30,087 nt of DNA from an uncultured Clostridium sp. (GCA_900557045.1 USQY01000018.1:1-30087); one strand, 5' to 3'; counted from the first letter of the stretch, positions 7,595 to 18,142 are shown. Notes: a model not told the origin generated them from the letters alone. Made by a program: numbers and translations.

Positions 7595-10500
7595 TTATTT
7601 ATACCCATAGTATTTTTGTTTACAATCTAGCATCCAGCCTTCTGAATCTTCCCATTTACCTGAAATAAATAGCTCCCATTCTGTTGCTCTTCTCTTTTTA
7701 TGTCCTTGCTCATATTCATCTCTGTTATAACAATCTAGCCAAATTCTTTTAACTTCAGCCATATTACCTTGTGCATATGCTTCAATTATATTTATTGGAC
7801 TATTTCCAAATCCATTATAGCGTAAACTTACCCAAGCTGCCTTTTGATTATCTGTCCAGCTGACACCATATTGTTGCAATTTCGGTTCTAAATCCTCTTC
7901 CATTTTCCTTCTAACTACTTCTGCTTTTACTTCTTCACAAATACTTTTTGGGATAGGAACATCTTTAATTGTTTCTGGAGGATTGTCTTTTCCTTGTACA
8001 AATCTTGTATTTGGTATTATATATTGACCATATCCTAAATCTTTCCATACTTGTGCTGTGTGACCAGTTAATCCTCTTCCTATAGTATCTAAATCATTTG
8101 ATGGATGCTCTACTGTGTAATAATCTCCATCATTTGGATTTGCATCACTTTCACCTTCAAAAGGTGCCAAAATTTTCATTGCTAATTCTGTAGCATTATC
8201 ATTAATAGATACAGGTTTTAATTTAGGTCCCATATAATCTTGTACATTGCTTAAATAAGCCCCTGCAGCATTTTTTAATATAACTTGTATTACTTTATTT
8301 GATGTATATCCTATAACACTCTTTTCTTTTATAACAGTTTTCTCATTTTTTAATTGTTCTATATTTGCTGTTTCACCATTTGGGAAAGTTATTTCAGAAA
8401 CTACATCTATTCCATTAATAATCATTGTATAACCATTAAGCATACCAATTTCTGGTTCAGATATTCCGTCAAATTCTAATGTTATACTATTTTGTGAATA
8501 CTCTGTAATTCTACAATTTCCTGGTGCAATTACCTCTAAATCTGGTTCAACTCCGTTTTGCTCTATCTCACCTGTTTCTTCATTAACTTTTTTAGGGTAT
8601 ATTAGTGCTCCATAATCATATACATGTTCATCTTCTCTAACTTGTTGCCAGTTTTTTGTATCTTCTGGTATATAATCTGGTATAAACCATGTTAATGTAT
8701 TTGTAGCTAATTGTTCAAATTCAGCTTTTGAATAATACCCTAATTCTATTAAAAATTCTTTTAATTCTCTATAAATTTTTTCTGCAGACTCTGTATGCAT
8801 TCCTTCTAACACTGAAAAAGCTGTCATTGCAGTTACGTCACTTACTTGTTTGGTTTCTTCTTCCTCGCCATCTTCATTTATTGTTTTAGTTATTACATGA
8901 TCAAAACTTACAGGTTGTCTTAAATTTACTACACCCATTGAAGAAAGAATTTCATTTATTCTGTCAGATGATTCTTTTGATTCTGCATAATTAACATCTG
9001 CAGGTGATTTATATTTAAAACTTTTATTTATTTTTATATAATACCATTGAACAGTTTCACTTGTTGATTGTTTTTTTGTTTCTTCTTTAAATCTTATCTC
9101 ACAATAATCACTAGTATAAATCTCTTTTAATGATGAATTCCATCCTTGTTGTGTAAATGGTTCATAACCATCATCATCTTTCCAAGTATTGTACCCTATA
9201 CTATCACTGTACTGTTTATTTAATACTTTTAATGTACTAATTCTTCCAGATACAACACTAATTCTTAAAATATTTCCTGGTTCAACTTGCTCTAATAACT
9301 TATTTAAATATATACCTTTTGATGTTTCTGCTGAACCATCATATACATAATAATTACCTTGTGTGAATATTTTTTTAGCTGCCTCATAACCTTTACCTTG
9401 ATTTTCATAAAACTCTTTAATTTCACTAGTACTTTCATCTTCTTCCTTGTATTGTTTATATTCTTCTGTAGCATCTTCACCACCAAGAGTTACCACTTTT
9501 CCTTTTATTACATATGGTTGTTTTGTTTGTTTTTTTCTAGTTCCGTTTGATAACACTGCTGTTATTTCTAAATTTTTATTTTCAGAGTTTTGTTCTAATT
9601 CAAGATTATCTGTTGTTGTTTTATATGTATCTCTAAAATCAATATCTTTAAACCAATGATTTACAACATATTCTATTCTAGGATAACTAAATTTTACTTT
9701 ATCAACACCATGAATAGCTTCATACATAATTTCAATATCATCTAAATTTATTATTTTTTCTCCTTCAATTCCAACTTTTTGTTGTAATATACTATCTACT
9801 AATTGTTGTATATATTTATCTTTTTCTGTAGTTATTTTAGCATCTTTTTCAATTCCATCTTTAATTTCTTGCAATTTTTGCTTTATCTCTTGAGCTGATC
9901 TGTTATTTATATCTTTACAAAAATCATTCCATTGTTGTGCATAATATACATGTATTGCAGATAAATTTCCTGTACTATCAGCATATGCGGTAAACGGAAT
10001 ATTTGTAATTTCATATGTTCCACCTGCATATATATCATCTAATTTTAAAGTAGTATACTCACGTGGTTGCAATACTTCTGAATTATAGTAATAATAATTA
10101 TCAATTTGTATTAACATTGTTGTTATTAACTTTTGTATTCCTTCACTATTTTTTATATTATTACTATTATTTATATAGTAATCTAAACCATAAATTTTAT
10201 ATATTATTGTTCCATTTTCAGCATTTATTGGTTTAGATGAATCTTTTCCGTTATCTATAGTGAAAATTCTATCATCATAATATTTCCATGTATTATTGTT
10301 ACCTTCACCTAGTGCTGGTAATATACCTGTTTTTGTATCTGCTAAATTATCACTTTTTATTTTACATACATATGGTCCTGTATATTTGCAATCTCTTAAT
10401 TGATTTGGTGCAGAAATATCTAATTTTATTGCATATTTACTATCACCTAAAAATGCATTTATTGCTTCTTTCATGTATGCATCCATATATGCATTTTTTT

Positions 10501-11701
10501 CATTATCAACATCTGATTGTGCATCTTCTTTATTATATAAAGTACCTGTTCTTAAATAATTTATTAAATAATACAAACTGGAAATTGTAACATCATTTTT
10601 AGTAATTGTTGTTCCATTTTCACTTTCAGCATATTCCCATTTTAGCTCACCATTTTCATCTGTTGTTATTTTTATATTTGACTTAATTTTCTCATATAAA
10701 TCAGTACTATTCATATCACCGTATGTTATAGGCACATCAGTTCTATTACCATCTTCATCAACTAATTTAAATTTGTAATCTATATTATACTCGTCATTAT
10801 CCATTGTTATTTTTACTTTTGTTTGCAAATTTTCATTATCAATTAATTCTTCTGTTAAATCTGGTGACATTGTAGCTAAGTGTAGTGCAAGTAATAATTC
10901 TGTTGGTTTTCCATATCTTCCTACCCATTCATCTAAATTATATGAAAATTCTTGAGTAACTAGATTTCCATTTACAATATTGGTTGCTTCTACTGTCATT
11001 GTTTTTGTGTTTCTGTCTATTTTTAAATTCATAAATGCTTCATCAGCTGTTTGATCAAAAGATAACATTCCCTTATATTTTGAATTTGCCCAAAATTTTG
11101 CTCCATTATCATTTGGTAAATATGTTCTTTCATTACTTACTATATATTTATATAATAAATCACCTAGTTCACTTTTTCCTGTTAGTTTTTCCAAATATTC
11201 ACCTGTAAAATAACTATTATCAAATCCATTAATTTTTCCTTCTTCATCTCTTGTTACTGAAGCAACAAACCCTAATCCTACTGGATCAAATCCCATATCA
11301 TCTAAATACTGTAGCAATGCTATTCTTGCTTTTTTCATATCTTCTGAATCAGGGTCATTTAATATAGAATTTTGACCATTCCACCAGTCTGAAATCTCTT
11401 TACCAATGGTTGTAATCATACTTGATATTTTTTCTTGAACAATTCCTGGCATAGTGATAATAAATGAAATAATTCCAACTATCATAAAAATTATTATAAA
11501 TATAGAAAATGCTGTTGTAAAAGCTGTTATTCCTACTGGTTTAAACAATGCCATTTTTGCTTTTTTACCAACTTTTTTTCCTACATCTTTTGCATGTTTT
11601 TTAGCCTCTTGTTTTGCCTTTTTTTTAATTCTTCCTTCTTCTCGCTGCTTGTTTAATTCATCTTGGGTTGTATCTTCTATAATATCGTTATCATCATCCA
11701 T
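7595..11701 (-). CDS. Giant membrane-anchored T4SS protein with C-terminal lysozyme-like (GH24) domain
   Basis: This 1368-aa protein begins with a charged Lys-rich cytoplasmic tail (about 1-52) and one transmembrane helix (about 58-84). A very long external region of unknown fold (about 90-1180) follows. The last 180 residues resemble phage-type lysozymes: a Glu in PFEG, then DGDYYT, then DTIGRGLTGHT in place of the usual TIGYGHT, followed by DNQKAAWVSLRYNGFG and KRRATEWELF, both typical GH24 positions. The stretch between the Glu and the TIG motif is longer than usual. Muramidases open peptidoglycan for the channel (VirB1 or CwlT role), so this is likely the wall-hydrolysing subunit. The ATG has AGGTG upstream and lies 38 bp after the third VirB6-like gene. 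The external region may form a wall-spanning scaffold (inference). Confidence 0.72.
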   Translation of the reverse strand: MDDDNDIIEDTTQDELNKQREEGRIKKKAKQEAKKHAKDVGKKVGKKAKMALFKPVGITAFTTAFSIFIIIFMIVGIISFIITMPGIVQEKISSMITTIGKEISDWWNGQNSILNDPDSEDMKKARIALLQYLDDMGFDPVGLGFVASVTRDEEGKINGFDNSYFTGEYLEKLTGKSELGDLLYKYIVSNERTYLPNDNGAKFWANSKYKGMLSFDQTADEAFMNLKIDRNTKTMTVEATNIVNGNLVTQEFSYNLDEWVGRYGKPTELLLALHLATMSPDLTEELIDNENLQTKVKITMDNDEYNIDYKFKLVDEDGNRTDVPITYGDMNSTDLYEKIKSNIKITTDENGELKWEYAESENGTTITKNDVTISSLYYLINYLRTGTLYNKEDAQSDVDNEKNAYMDAYMKEAINAFLGDSKYAIKLDISAPNQLRDCKYTGPYVCKIKSDNLADTKTGILPALGEGNNNTWKYYDDRIFTIDNGKDSSKPINAENGTIIYKIYGLDYYINNSNNIKNSEGIQKLITTMLIQIDNYYYYNSEVLQPREYTTLKLDDIYAGGTYEITNIPFTAYADSTGNLSAIHVYYAQQWNDFCKDINNRSAQEIKQKLQEIKDGIEKDAKITTEKDKYIQQLVDSILQQKVGIEGEKIINLDDIEIMYEAIHGVDKVKFSYPRIEYVVNHWFKDIDFRDTYKTTTDNLELEQNSENKNLEITAVLSNGTRKKQTKQPYVIKGKVVTLGGEDATEEYKQYKEEDESTSEIKEFYENQGKGYEAAKKIFTQGNYYVYDGSAETSKGIYLNKLLEQVEPGNILRISVVSGRISTLKVLNKQYSDSIGYNTWKDDDGYEPFTQQGWNSSLKEIYTSDYCEIRFKEETKKQSTSETVQWYYIKINKSFKYKSPADVNYAESKESSDRINEILSSMGVVNLRQPVSFDHVITKTINEDGEEEETKQVSDVTAMTAFSVLEGMHTESAEKIYRELKEFLIELGYYSKAEFEQLATNTLTWFIPDYIPEDTKNWQQVREDEHVYDYGALIYPKKVNEETGEIEQNGVEPDLEVIAPGNCRITEYSQNSITLEFDGISEPEIGMLNGYTMIINGIDVVSEITFPNGETANIEQLKNEKTVIKEKSVIGYTSNKVIQVILKNAAGAYLSNVQDYMGPKLKPVSINDNATELAMKILAPFEGESDANPNDGDYYTVEHPSNDLDTIGRGLTGHTAQVWKDLGYGQYIIPNTRFVQGKDNPPETIKDVPIPKSICEEVKAEVVRRKMEEDLEPKLQQYGVSWTDNQKAAWVSLRYNGFGNSPINIIEAYAQGNMAEVKRIWLDCYNRDEYEQGHKKRRATEWELFISGKWEDSEGWMLDCKQKYYGYK

Positions 11702-11739
11702 TTATATCACCTGCCTTTCTACTTTTATTCTTAAAATTT

Positions 11740-13929
11740 TTAAAATGTAGCTCTATTTAATTCATCCATTCTTCTTTGTATTGCTCTTTTTTGTTTTTCA
11801 GTTCCATAATTTTTTTCCATAGTTTCTTTTAATTCTTTATATGCTGAAATTGCTTTATCTTTATCACCAGCAAAATTTGAATCCGACTGTATTTCACTTA
11901 TTTTTGAATCAACAGTATTATAATCATTTCCATAGAATGTTTTAGCATCTCTAACATTATATTCACTAACCCTAGAATTATTTTTTGCTAAACTATCATA
12001 TGAAATTTCATAATCTTTTCTTACATAATCATTTGTAGGATCTAATGCTTCATTATCATATAATTGCATTGAGTAATTTACATAATCAAAGCCGTCTTTA
12101 TAACCCATTACCTCTGCTGAATCAGATAATTGTTCCATTTGTGCATAAAAATCTCTTTCATATTCTTCTGTTAAATCTGTTCCTCCACCATCATATATAT
12201 GTCTTGCTGCATTTCTAATTTCCTGTTCATCTGCTCCTGTATGTGTTTCTTTATATGCTTCAGCAAAATCTTTATATGCTCCAGCAAAAACTTGTTGGTT
12301 ATTTTCTAATTTCTTTTCATATTTTTTATATTCATAGTTATCATACTGAGTTTGCGCAATACCACCAGTTGCAGTTCCAACAGAAGCCGCAGTTTTGAAA
12401 TCCCCTACTGTTGCACCTGCTATAAATCCTGCAGCTGTAGCCGCACGAGATATAGTTCTACCTAGAATTGCATCTTTTCCACCATGTCTACCAACATAAT
12501 CATTAAGCCTTTTACCAAATTTTCCTATTGACCTTGAATTCTCTATTGCATTGTTTATTGGTACTGGAGGCTGTTGTGCTTGTTGTTGATTTCCTTGTTG
12601 ATTTCCTTGTTGACTTCCTTGTTGATTTGCCTGTTGATTTGCTTGTTGATTTGCTTGTTGATTTGCTTGTTGATTTGCCTGTTGATTTGCTTGTTGTGTT
12701 CCTTGTTGACTTGCTTGCTGTGCTACTGGTTGTCCACTCTGTTGTGCATTTGCAACTGAATCAGTTTTTATATTATTTGACATAGTAGGCATTTTGCCAT
12801 TTTCATGTGATACTTTTTTCCCTTTATTTCCTTTAAACATTGAAGTGGCCATTGATAACACCATAGCACCTGTACCAATTGCATCACCAATACTACTTGG
12901 TTGAATTCCAAATATTTTCTTTACTATTCCTTCAGCCTTTAACATAAAGAATATACTTGCTATTGCAAAAATTACATTTCCCATATCTAGTTCAGCCAAA
13001 CCACCTTTTAAGGCCCCCATTGCTGATGTATAAAAAACAATGTAAATTATACAATGAAATGGCTGTATTATTACAGTAAATATAAACTCTTTTAACCATG
13101 TATTTAAAGCTTGAGATTTACCATCACCTATTTTATCTATTGAATATGTAATTGTAATTAAAGGTGCTATTACTATTAAAAATCCTAATACTATTGTACG
13201 TTTTACATACATTATTACAAATGCTGTTGTACCAACAACTAAAGCACCATATACAATTAAATCTGCCCATCCATAACCAGGAATTGCTGCAGTTGCAGCT
13301 AACTTAACCATATCAACTGTATCTGGAATATCTATTTTTGAAAGTGCATTAACTAATGCATTATTCACGAAAAATGTTAGTATCATAATATAATGTAATA
13401 CAAAAACTAATACTAAACTTATGGCCCAATCTTTAAGCATTTTCTTATATTTAGCTTCTTCAGAAGCAACAGTTGATATAGCCATACGTATACCTATGTA
13501 TAATAAAACACCTAATGATATAGCAATAGAAAGATTTCTCATTATATTATAATAAGTTCTAATATTTTTGATGATATTAAGTGATGCTATTCCAAATTCT
13601 ATATCTTCACCTATCCACACTTCCGGGAAAAAGTTGGCTGATGTCATTCCACATTTATTAAATACAACTGCTCCTATTGTTCCTGCAAAGCCATCTCCAG
13701 AAAGCCCTGTTATTGCAGTAGTTATTCCTTGAAGAGCTGCGAATATTATTAATACAAACTGTTGTAAACCTAAAGTTAACACTCCAACAATAGTTTCTAC
13801 ACCAAAAGTTCCTATTTTTTTTAAGGTATCCACAAGCCCTGCTCCATAACTAATATTCAGCATACCCGTTACTATTATTAAAATTAATGATATTAAACCT
13901 ATTCTTATAAATTGTTTTTTTGTTTTCAT
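11740..13929 (-). CDS. VirB6/TrbL-like polytopic channel protein with QQxx-repeat cytoplasmic tail
   Basis: A start at 13929 is chosen: it follows AGGTGTGAA directly after the previous stop codon and gives a clean signal-like N-terminus (MKTKKQFIRIGLISLI...), whereas the longer frame (start 13959) overlaps the preceding gene. The product is 729 aa. Residues about 90-360 contain six or so membrane segments and the block RNLSIAISLGVLLYIGIRMA, shared with the other two VirB6-like proteins here. It also has PLITITYSIDKIGDGKSQA and WLKEF. The C-terminal half is hydrophilic: a Gln-rich QQxx repeat (about 400-455), a Gly/Ala-rich segment, and a charged, helical tail. VirB6 proteins form the inner-membrane channel of type IV secretion systems; the cytoplasmic tail probably contacts substrates or the ATPase (inference). 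Confidence 0.8.
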   Translation of the reverse strand: MKTKKQFIRIGLISLILIIVTGMLNISYGAGLVDTLKKIGTFGVETIVGVLTLGLQQFVLIIFAALQGITTAITGLSGDGFAGTIGAVVFNKCGMTSANFFPEVWIGEDIEFGIASLNIIKNIRTYYNIMRNLSIAISLGVLLYIGIRMAISTVASEEAKYKKMLKDWAISLVLVFVLHYIMILTFFVNNALVNALSKIDIPDTVDMVKLAATAAIPGYGWADLIVYGALVVGTTAFVIMYVKRTIVLGFLIVIAPLITITYSIDKIGDGKSQALNTWLKEFIFTVIIQPFHCIIYIVFYTSAMGALKGGLAELDMGNVIFAIASIFFMLKAEGIVKKIFGIQPSSIGDAIGTGAMVLSMATSMFKGNKGKKVSHENGKMPTMSNNIKTDSVANAQQSGQPVAQQASQQGTQQANQQANQQANQQANQQANQQANQQGSQQGNQQGNQQQAQQPPVPINNAIENSRSIGKFGKRLNDYVGRHGGKDAILGRTISRAATAAGFIAGATVGDFKTAASVGTATGGIAQTQYDNYEYKKYEKKLENNQQVFAGAYKDFAEAYKETHTGADEQEIRNAARHIYDGGGTDLTEEYERDFYAQMEQLSDSAEVMGYKDGFDYVNYSMQLYDNEALDPTNDYVRKDYEISYDSLAKNNSRVSEYNVRDAKTFYGNDYNTVDSKISEIQSDSNFAGDKDKAISAYKELKETMEKNYGTEKQKRAIQRRMDELNRATF
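12577..12721. repeat. 12-bp tandem repeat encoding QQxx units
   Basis: About ten units of roughly TTGTTGATTTGC (plus-strand reading) encode six ANQQ units plus variants GTQQ, GSQQ, GNQQ and ASQQ in the VirB6-like tail. The near-identity of the central units suggests copy-number variation by slippage. It is inside a gene and has no unique spacers, so it is not a CRISPR. Confidence 0.9.
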
Positions 13930-13936
13930 TTCACAC

Positions 13937-16900
13937 CTACTTTCCTTGTTTTTTTGCATCTTTTATAATTTTATTTATACTTACCAATGATTCTTTATAT
14001 TTAACTTTTCCAACTTCATCATAAGTATTAATATCTTTAATCTTTTGCAATATTTTTTCATGTATACTTCCAATATTATCTTCAATATTTTTAAGTTCTT
14101 GACTAGTATTATTAATATCATGAACTGTTTGAGATTTACTAGGTTTAAGAACTCCATTTTTTCCTAATGTAGATCTTATAGTAGTTGTTGCATCTTTTAC
14201 GTCAAGGCCTAAACCTTTAGAATCTTTCAGCATTTTTTCTTCTAATTCTTTTTTAACTTTTTGTTTAACATCATTTGTAAACTTAATTTTCTTTCCAGAC
14301 TCTGATAACATTTTTTGTAATTTATTTAGTACATCATCTACATTTTCGCCTGTAATTCTATCAATTGAATTTTCAAATAGATAAGAACTAACAGCTTCTT
14401 TAATATAAGATACACGTACATTCATTTTCTTAGCTTCTTTAATTGTGTCTGATAATTGTTTATCTAATTTTTTATTTGATTCTTCTTGTGAAATTCCATT
14501 TACTCTTTCATTTACATCTGCATATTTCTTTCTTTCAACTTTTAATTGTTTATTTAACTCTCTAAGTTCTTGTTCAAATTTAGCAACTTTAGCCAAATCA
14601 TCCAATTTTGATTTTTGTTTTGAAACCTTTTCAGAATCATCATAAGTTCCTTTAACATAGTTTTGTGCAAAATCACCTACAACAGAAATACCTGTTGCTT
14701 TTCCAACTGTATTTAATGCTTTATTTGATAAGCCTTTTTCATGTTTTGCGTTACCATAAAGAACTTTTGATTCTGTGTAATCTTCATATGTAGTTTGAAC
14801 CTTATGCAATTCTTGAGACTTCTTAATTTTTCTGTTTTCATCAAGTGAATCTATTTGAGCTCTTATAGCACCTTTTTCAGCAGACGTTGTTGCCATTAGA
14901 TACTCATCACTTAGTTTTTCTCTTTGTTGTTGATATATATATTCATTGTTTGCATATTCATCTAATGCATTGTTATAATTTTGTTTTGCTTTATTCATAT
15001 TACCTTTTGCTTTTGCAGTTGAAGCCGTATATTTAGAACTTTTTAATTTAATTCTATTTGTTTCTCTATATTTATTTATATTTTGTTTTGTTTTTGTATA
15101 TATTGTAAACCCTGCAATTGGATCAGCAATTCCTACACCAATAGCAGCTAAATTCCCTGCAAACCCAGCTGAGAAATCTTTTATTGTTGATATTTTTCTT
15201 GTGAATTTAGCTCTTCTTGATTTTTTATTTTCTTTTATAAGAGCTAATAATCTTTTATTTGTATCAGCACTTAAGTTATTACCAAGTAATCTTTTATATT
15301 TAGCATATGTTGATAAATTCTTAATTGGAGCTTTTGATATTCTTTTTCCAAGCCTTGTTTTACTAAACTTTTGCATTTTTTCTTCAATACTTCTCCATCT
15401 ATTTCCAATTCTTTCATATTTGCGTTTTTCTAATTCTTTTTTAGCATCTCTTATATTATTTTTCCCAGTAGTCATATATCTAATTTCAGAAAAAATTCCT
15501 CTATCACCAATAAAAAACTTTCCAGCGAAATTAAATGCATTTTTGCTAATAGTAATAATAGGCATATATTCATGTATTAAATCTGTCCATTTTTCAGGAT
15601 TATTAACATCTGCTAATGAACCAGCTTTATCTAGTGCAAATATCTTAATTATTATTTTATCAGCTTTTAACATGAAATTCAATATTATTAGTGCTAAACC
15701 TGCACCTACTAAACTCTTTTGTGAAACTGATAACGCAATAATTAAAAATATTACATATAAAAATGCATGCACTGTTTGTAATAATACATTAAAAGCAAAA
15801 TCTTTTAACCATTTATTTAATGATGTTGTTTTCTTTCCTGCAATTTTTTCTAATGCAAACTTAACTCCCATAAAAGAACCTGATAATGCTAATATGTAAA
15901 TTGTTAAATACCTTTTTAAATATATAATTGAAAATCTTATTAATAGGTATATTAAGAAAATATATATAATTGTTGCAGGAACACCTTCTCTCCAATTAAA
16001 AACATATGCCTTTGTTCTAACTGCATCATATAAATTCATTTCATTTTGATTACCTGTTTGGTCTATTAATTCTTCAAGTTGTGCATTTGTAGCATTACTT
16101 CCAATATCCATACATATACCAACTAATATATCATTTATTTCAAACACCAAATACATGAAAAAATGTATGAAAAACACTATGCACATGGCTGTAGCCCATG
16201 AAACTAAAAGTTTTTTACATTCTGCCTTTTTCTGTGTTGATGATGTTATGGCTAATTTTATTCCTAAATATATAAGTATAAATAATAAAATTGCTATTGA
16301 TAAATTTCTTATTATTACGTACCATGTAGCTAAATTTTGTTTTAATTTATATACAATATTATCTGTGTCAATTGCTTCTATTTTTTCGCCATCTTTATTT
16401 TTAGGACCTGCTGCTTCTATTTTTAATGAACGACCTCCTGCTGTTTCAAAATTAAAGAAATTGGCATCAAAAATTGGAACTTGGTTAAAGAATATACTTT
16501 CAACTGTTAATCTATCACCAGATATTGAAGTACCATTTGTTCCAAAGAAAGCATCTACACCACCGTTTTCATTATGACCACTTATTCCTAATATAGTATT
16601 GTTAAGTATACTTTCAATTATATTAGTCCATCCAAGTATTTGCATTCTTACTATGTATGTTATTAGGTTTATTATAAAATTCAATATTTGTTTTATTGTA
16701 CTAAAAATCCATCTTAGTATTCCAACATTGCTTGTTCCAAGGTAATCTATTTCTTTCAATTTTGGTGCACCATTATATTCTGTATATGAATAGTATCCTT
16801 TTCCATTGAAGAATAAATTAGTATTTACCTCTGTTTTTGAATTTGCAGTTTCACTATTTATTCTATATACCTTTGTAACACCATACTTAGGTAAAATATA

Positions 16901-18118
16901 ATTTTTGTCATCTTTATGTTTTTCTTTTAAATTTGACTTTATTCTATCTAGATAATATTGTAAATATTCATATTTTAAAGCTCCAGATCCATCTGTATTT
17001 TCTTCACTTTCTTCATTATTTTTTATAAACATTGGTGTTGCATATATTATTTTTGTTCCACCAACATATAATACATATTCACCATTTCCTTCACCATTAG
17101 TTATATATAATACATCACCTGGTAAAAGTTTTCCTTTAGTTATTAATTCTGAAATATTTATTACATCTTCATTTTTCACCATGATACTGCCAAATATTTT
17201 TTCTTCACTATCAAAATATGAAGTATTTACATCAGTATTTATCATTACATCTGAATCCATTTGTAATGCCCATTTATATACAAATGCAATCCAAGATTTG
17301 TTACTAAATGTATATGGTGTTTGCTGTTCATCAATATCATCTACTGTTGCTTGTTCATCATATTGTGTTTCTATTGAACCACGAGTTATTGTTGATGGAC
17401 TTGTAGATAATTTAACATTATCTGGTGAAATAAATTTAGCTGGATTTACAAAATAAACACTATTATGAAAGAAATATGTAGTATCAAAACTTTTGGCTAA
17501 ATCTTCGTTTTCCACCGAAAAGTCAATGTGTAAATGCTTTCCTGTACTATTACCTGTATTTCCCATTTCACCTATACAAGTACCTGCTGATATTTCTGAA
17601 CCTATAGCAGATAATATTGCATCTGAAACCTTTTTTAAATGTAGGTATCTAATTCTTAAATCACCATTTTGAATAACTACATAATTTCCCATTCCTCCGT
17701 GTCCATCATTTCCATCTGGTATGTCACATGCAGCATCTACAATTGTTCCATTTGAAACTGCAAAAACTTCAATGGTTCTGTTAATATCTCCATATGGTGC
17801 TATATCCATACCATTGTGTGCTGTTCCATTTCTTATTGCTTCTGTATCTTCAAAATTTGAAGTTATAGTTACATCTGTATCTTTAAGTGGCCAACCAAAT
17901 TCCCCCTTAAATGAAATTTTACTACTATATTCACCTTCTTCAACTCTTATACTACTCCAATTTTCAAAGAAATTTATTGCAAAATTCGCAACATAATTTC
18001 CTGCCCTTTCCTGTGTTAATGGAACATCTGCTGCTAAAACAAAACCATATAATAAAGAAGGAACTAGTATGCAAATTACTATTATTGTTAATATAACTTT
18101 TTTTAATAATACTTTCAT
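13937..18118 (-). CDS. Fusion protein: M23 peptidase, degenerate NlpC/P60 domain, VirB6-like channel and long cytoplasmic tail
   Basis: The ATG at 18118 is chosen over a TTG six bases upstream because it lies 9 bp after GGAAGGAGG. The product has 1393 aa. A signal or membrane segment (about 5-30) is followed by a LytM/M23 domain (about 75-210) with complete zinc ligands: His101 and Asp105 (HNGMD), His160 (RYLHL) and His195-x-His197 (KHLHIDF). This domain should cut peptide cross-links. Residues about 270-365 have the NlpC/P60 layout, but SWIAFV replaces DCSGFV and GEYVLYVG replaces HVGIYVG, so the catalytic Cys and His are gone. Residues about 460-870 are polytopic and include RNLSIAILLFILIYLGIKLA, shared with two neighbours. 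A 500-residue charged, partly coiled-coil tail ends the protein. Its stop is 7 bp from the next start. Confidence 0.82.
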   Translation of the reverse strand: MKVLLKKVILTIIVICILVPSLLYGFVLAADVPLTQERAGNYVANFAINFFENWSSIRVEEGEYSSKISFKGEFGWPLKDTDVTITSNFEDTEAIRNGTAHNGMDIAPYGDINRTIEVFAVSNGTIVDAACDIPDGNDGHGGMGNYVVIQNGDLRIRYLHLKKVSDAILSAIGSEISAGTCIGEMGNTGNSTGKHLHIDFSVENEDLAKSFDTTYFFHNSVYFVNPAKFISPDNVKLSTSPSTITRGSIETQYDEQATVDDIDEQQTPYTFSNKSWIAFVYKWALQMDSDVMINTDVNTSYFDSEEKIFGSIMVKNEDVINISELITKGKLLPGDVLYITNGEGNGEYVLYVGGTKIIYATPMFIKNNEESEENTDGSGALKYEYLQYYLDRIKSNLKEKHKDDKNYILPKYGVTKVYRINSETANSKTEVNTNLFFNGKGYYSYTEYNGAPKLKEIDYLGTSNVGILRWIFSTIKQILNFIINLITYIVRMQILGWTNIIESILNNTILGISGHNENGGVDAFFGTNGTSISGDRLTVESIFFNQVPIFDANFFNFETAGGRSLKIEAAGPKNKDGEKIEAIDTDNIVYKLKQNLATWYVIIRNLSIAILLFILIYLGIKLAITSSTQKKAECKKLLVSWATAMCIVFFIHFFMYLVFEINDILVGICMDIGSNATNAQLEELIDQTGNQNEMNLYDAVRTKAYVFNWREGVPATIIYIFLIYLLIRFSIIYLKRYLTIYILALSGSFMGVKFALEKIAGKKTTSLNKWLKDFAFNVLLQTVHAFLYVIFLIIALSVSQKSLVGAGLALIILNFMLKADKIIIKIFALDKAGSLADVNNPEKWTDLIHEYMPIITISKNAFNFAGKFFIGDRGIFSEIRYMTTGKNNIRDAKKELEKRKYERIGNRWRSIEEKMQKFSKTRLGKRISKAPIKNLSTYAKYKRLLGNNLSADTNKRLLALIKENKKSRRAKFTRKISTIKDFSAGFAGNLAAIGVGIADPIAGFTIYTKTKQNINKYRETNRIKLKSSKYTASTAKAKGNMNKAKQNYNNALDEYANNEYIYQQQREKLSDEYLMATTSAEKGAIRAQIDSLDENRKIKKSQELHKVQTTYEDYTESKVLYGNAKHEKGLSNKALNTVGKATGISVVGDFAQNYVKGTYDDSEKVSKQKSKLDDLAKVAKFEQELRELNKQLKVERKKYADVNERVNGISQEESNKKLDKQLSDTIKEAKKMNVRVSYIKEAVSSYLFENSIDRITGENVDDVLNKLQKMLSESGKKIKFTNDVKQKVKKELEEKMLKDSKGLGLDVKDATTTIRSTLGKNGVLKPSKSQTVHDINNTSQELKNIEDNIGSIHEKILQKIKDINTYDEVGKVKYKESLVSINKIIKDAKKQGK

Positions 18119-18142
18119 CTGCAACTACCTCCTTCCTTTATT

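Noticed and set aside
12577..12721. CRISPR-like array
   Set aside because: The repeats are 12-bp coding units without spacers inside an open reading frame.
12528..12785. Plus-strand ORFs rich in Leu/Val opposite the QQxx repeat
   Set aside because: They are the antisense reading of a repetitive coding segment with no ribosome site.
15201..15899. 232-aa plus-strand ORF opposite the M23-VirB6 fusion gene
   Set aside because: It is fully antisense to a gene with clear domains and has no promoter or ribosome site; its hydrophobic look comes from antisense of Lys/Glu-rich codons.
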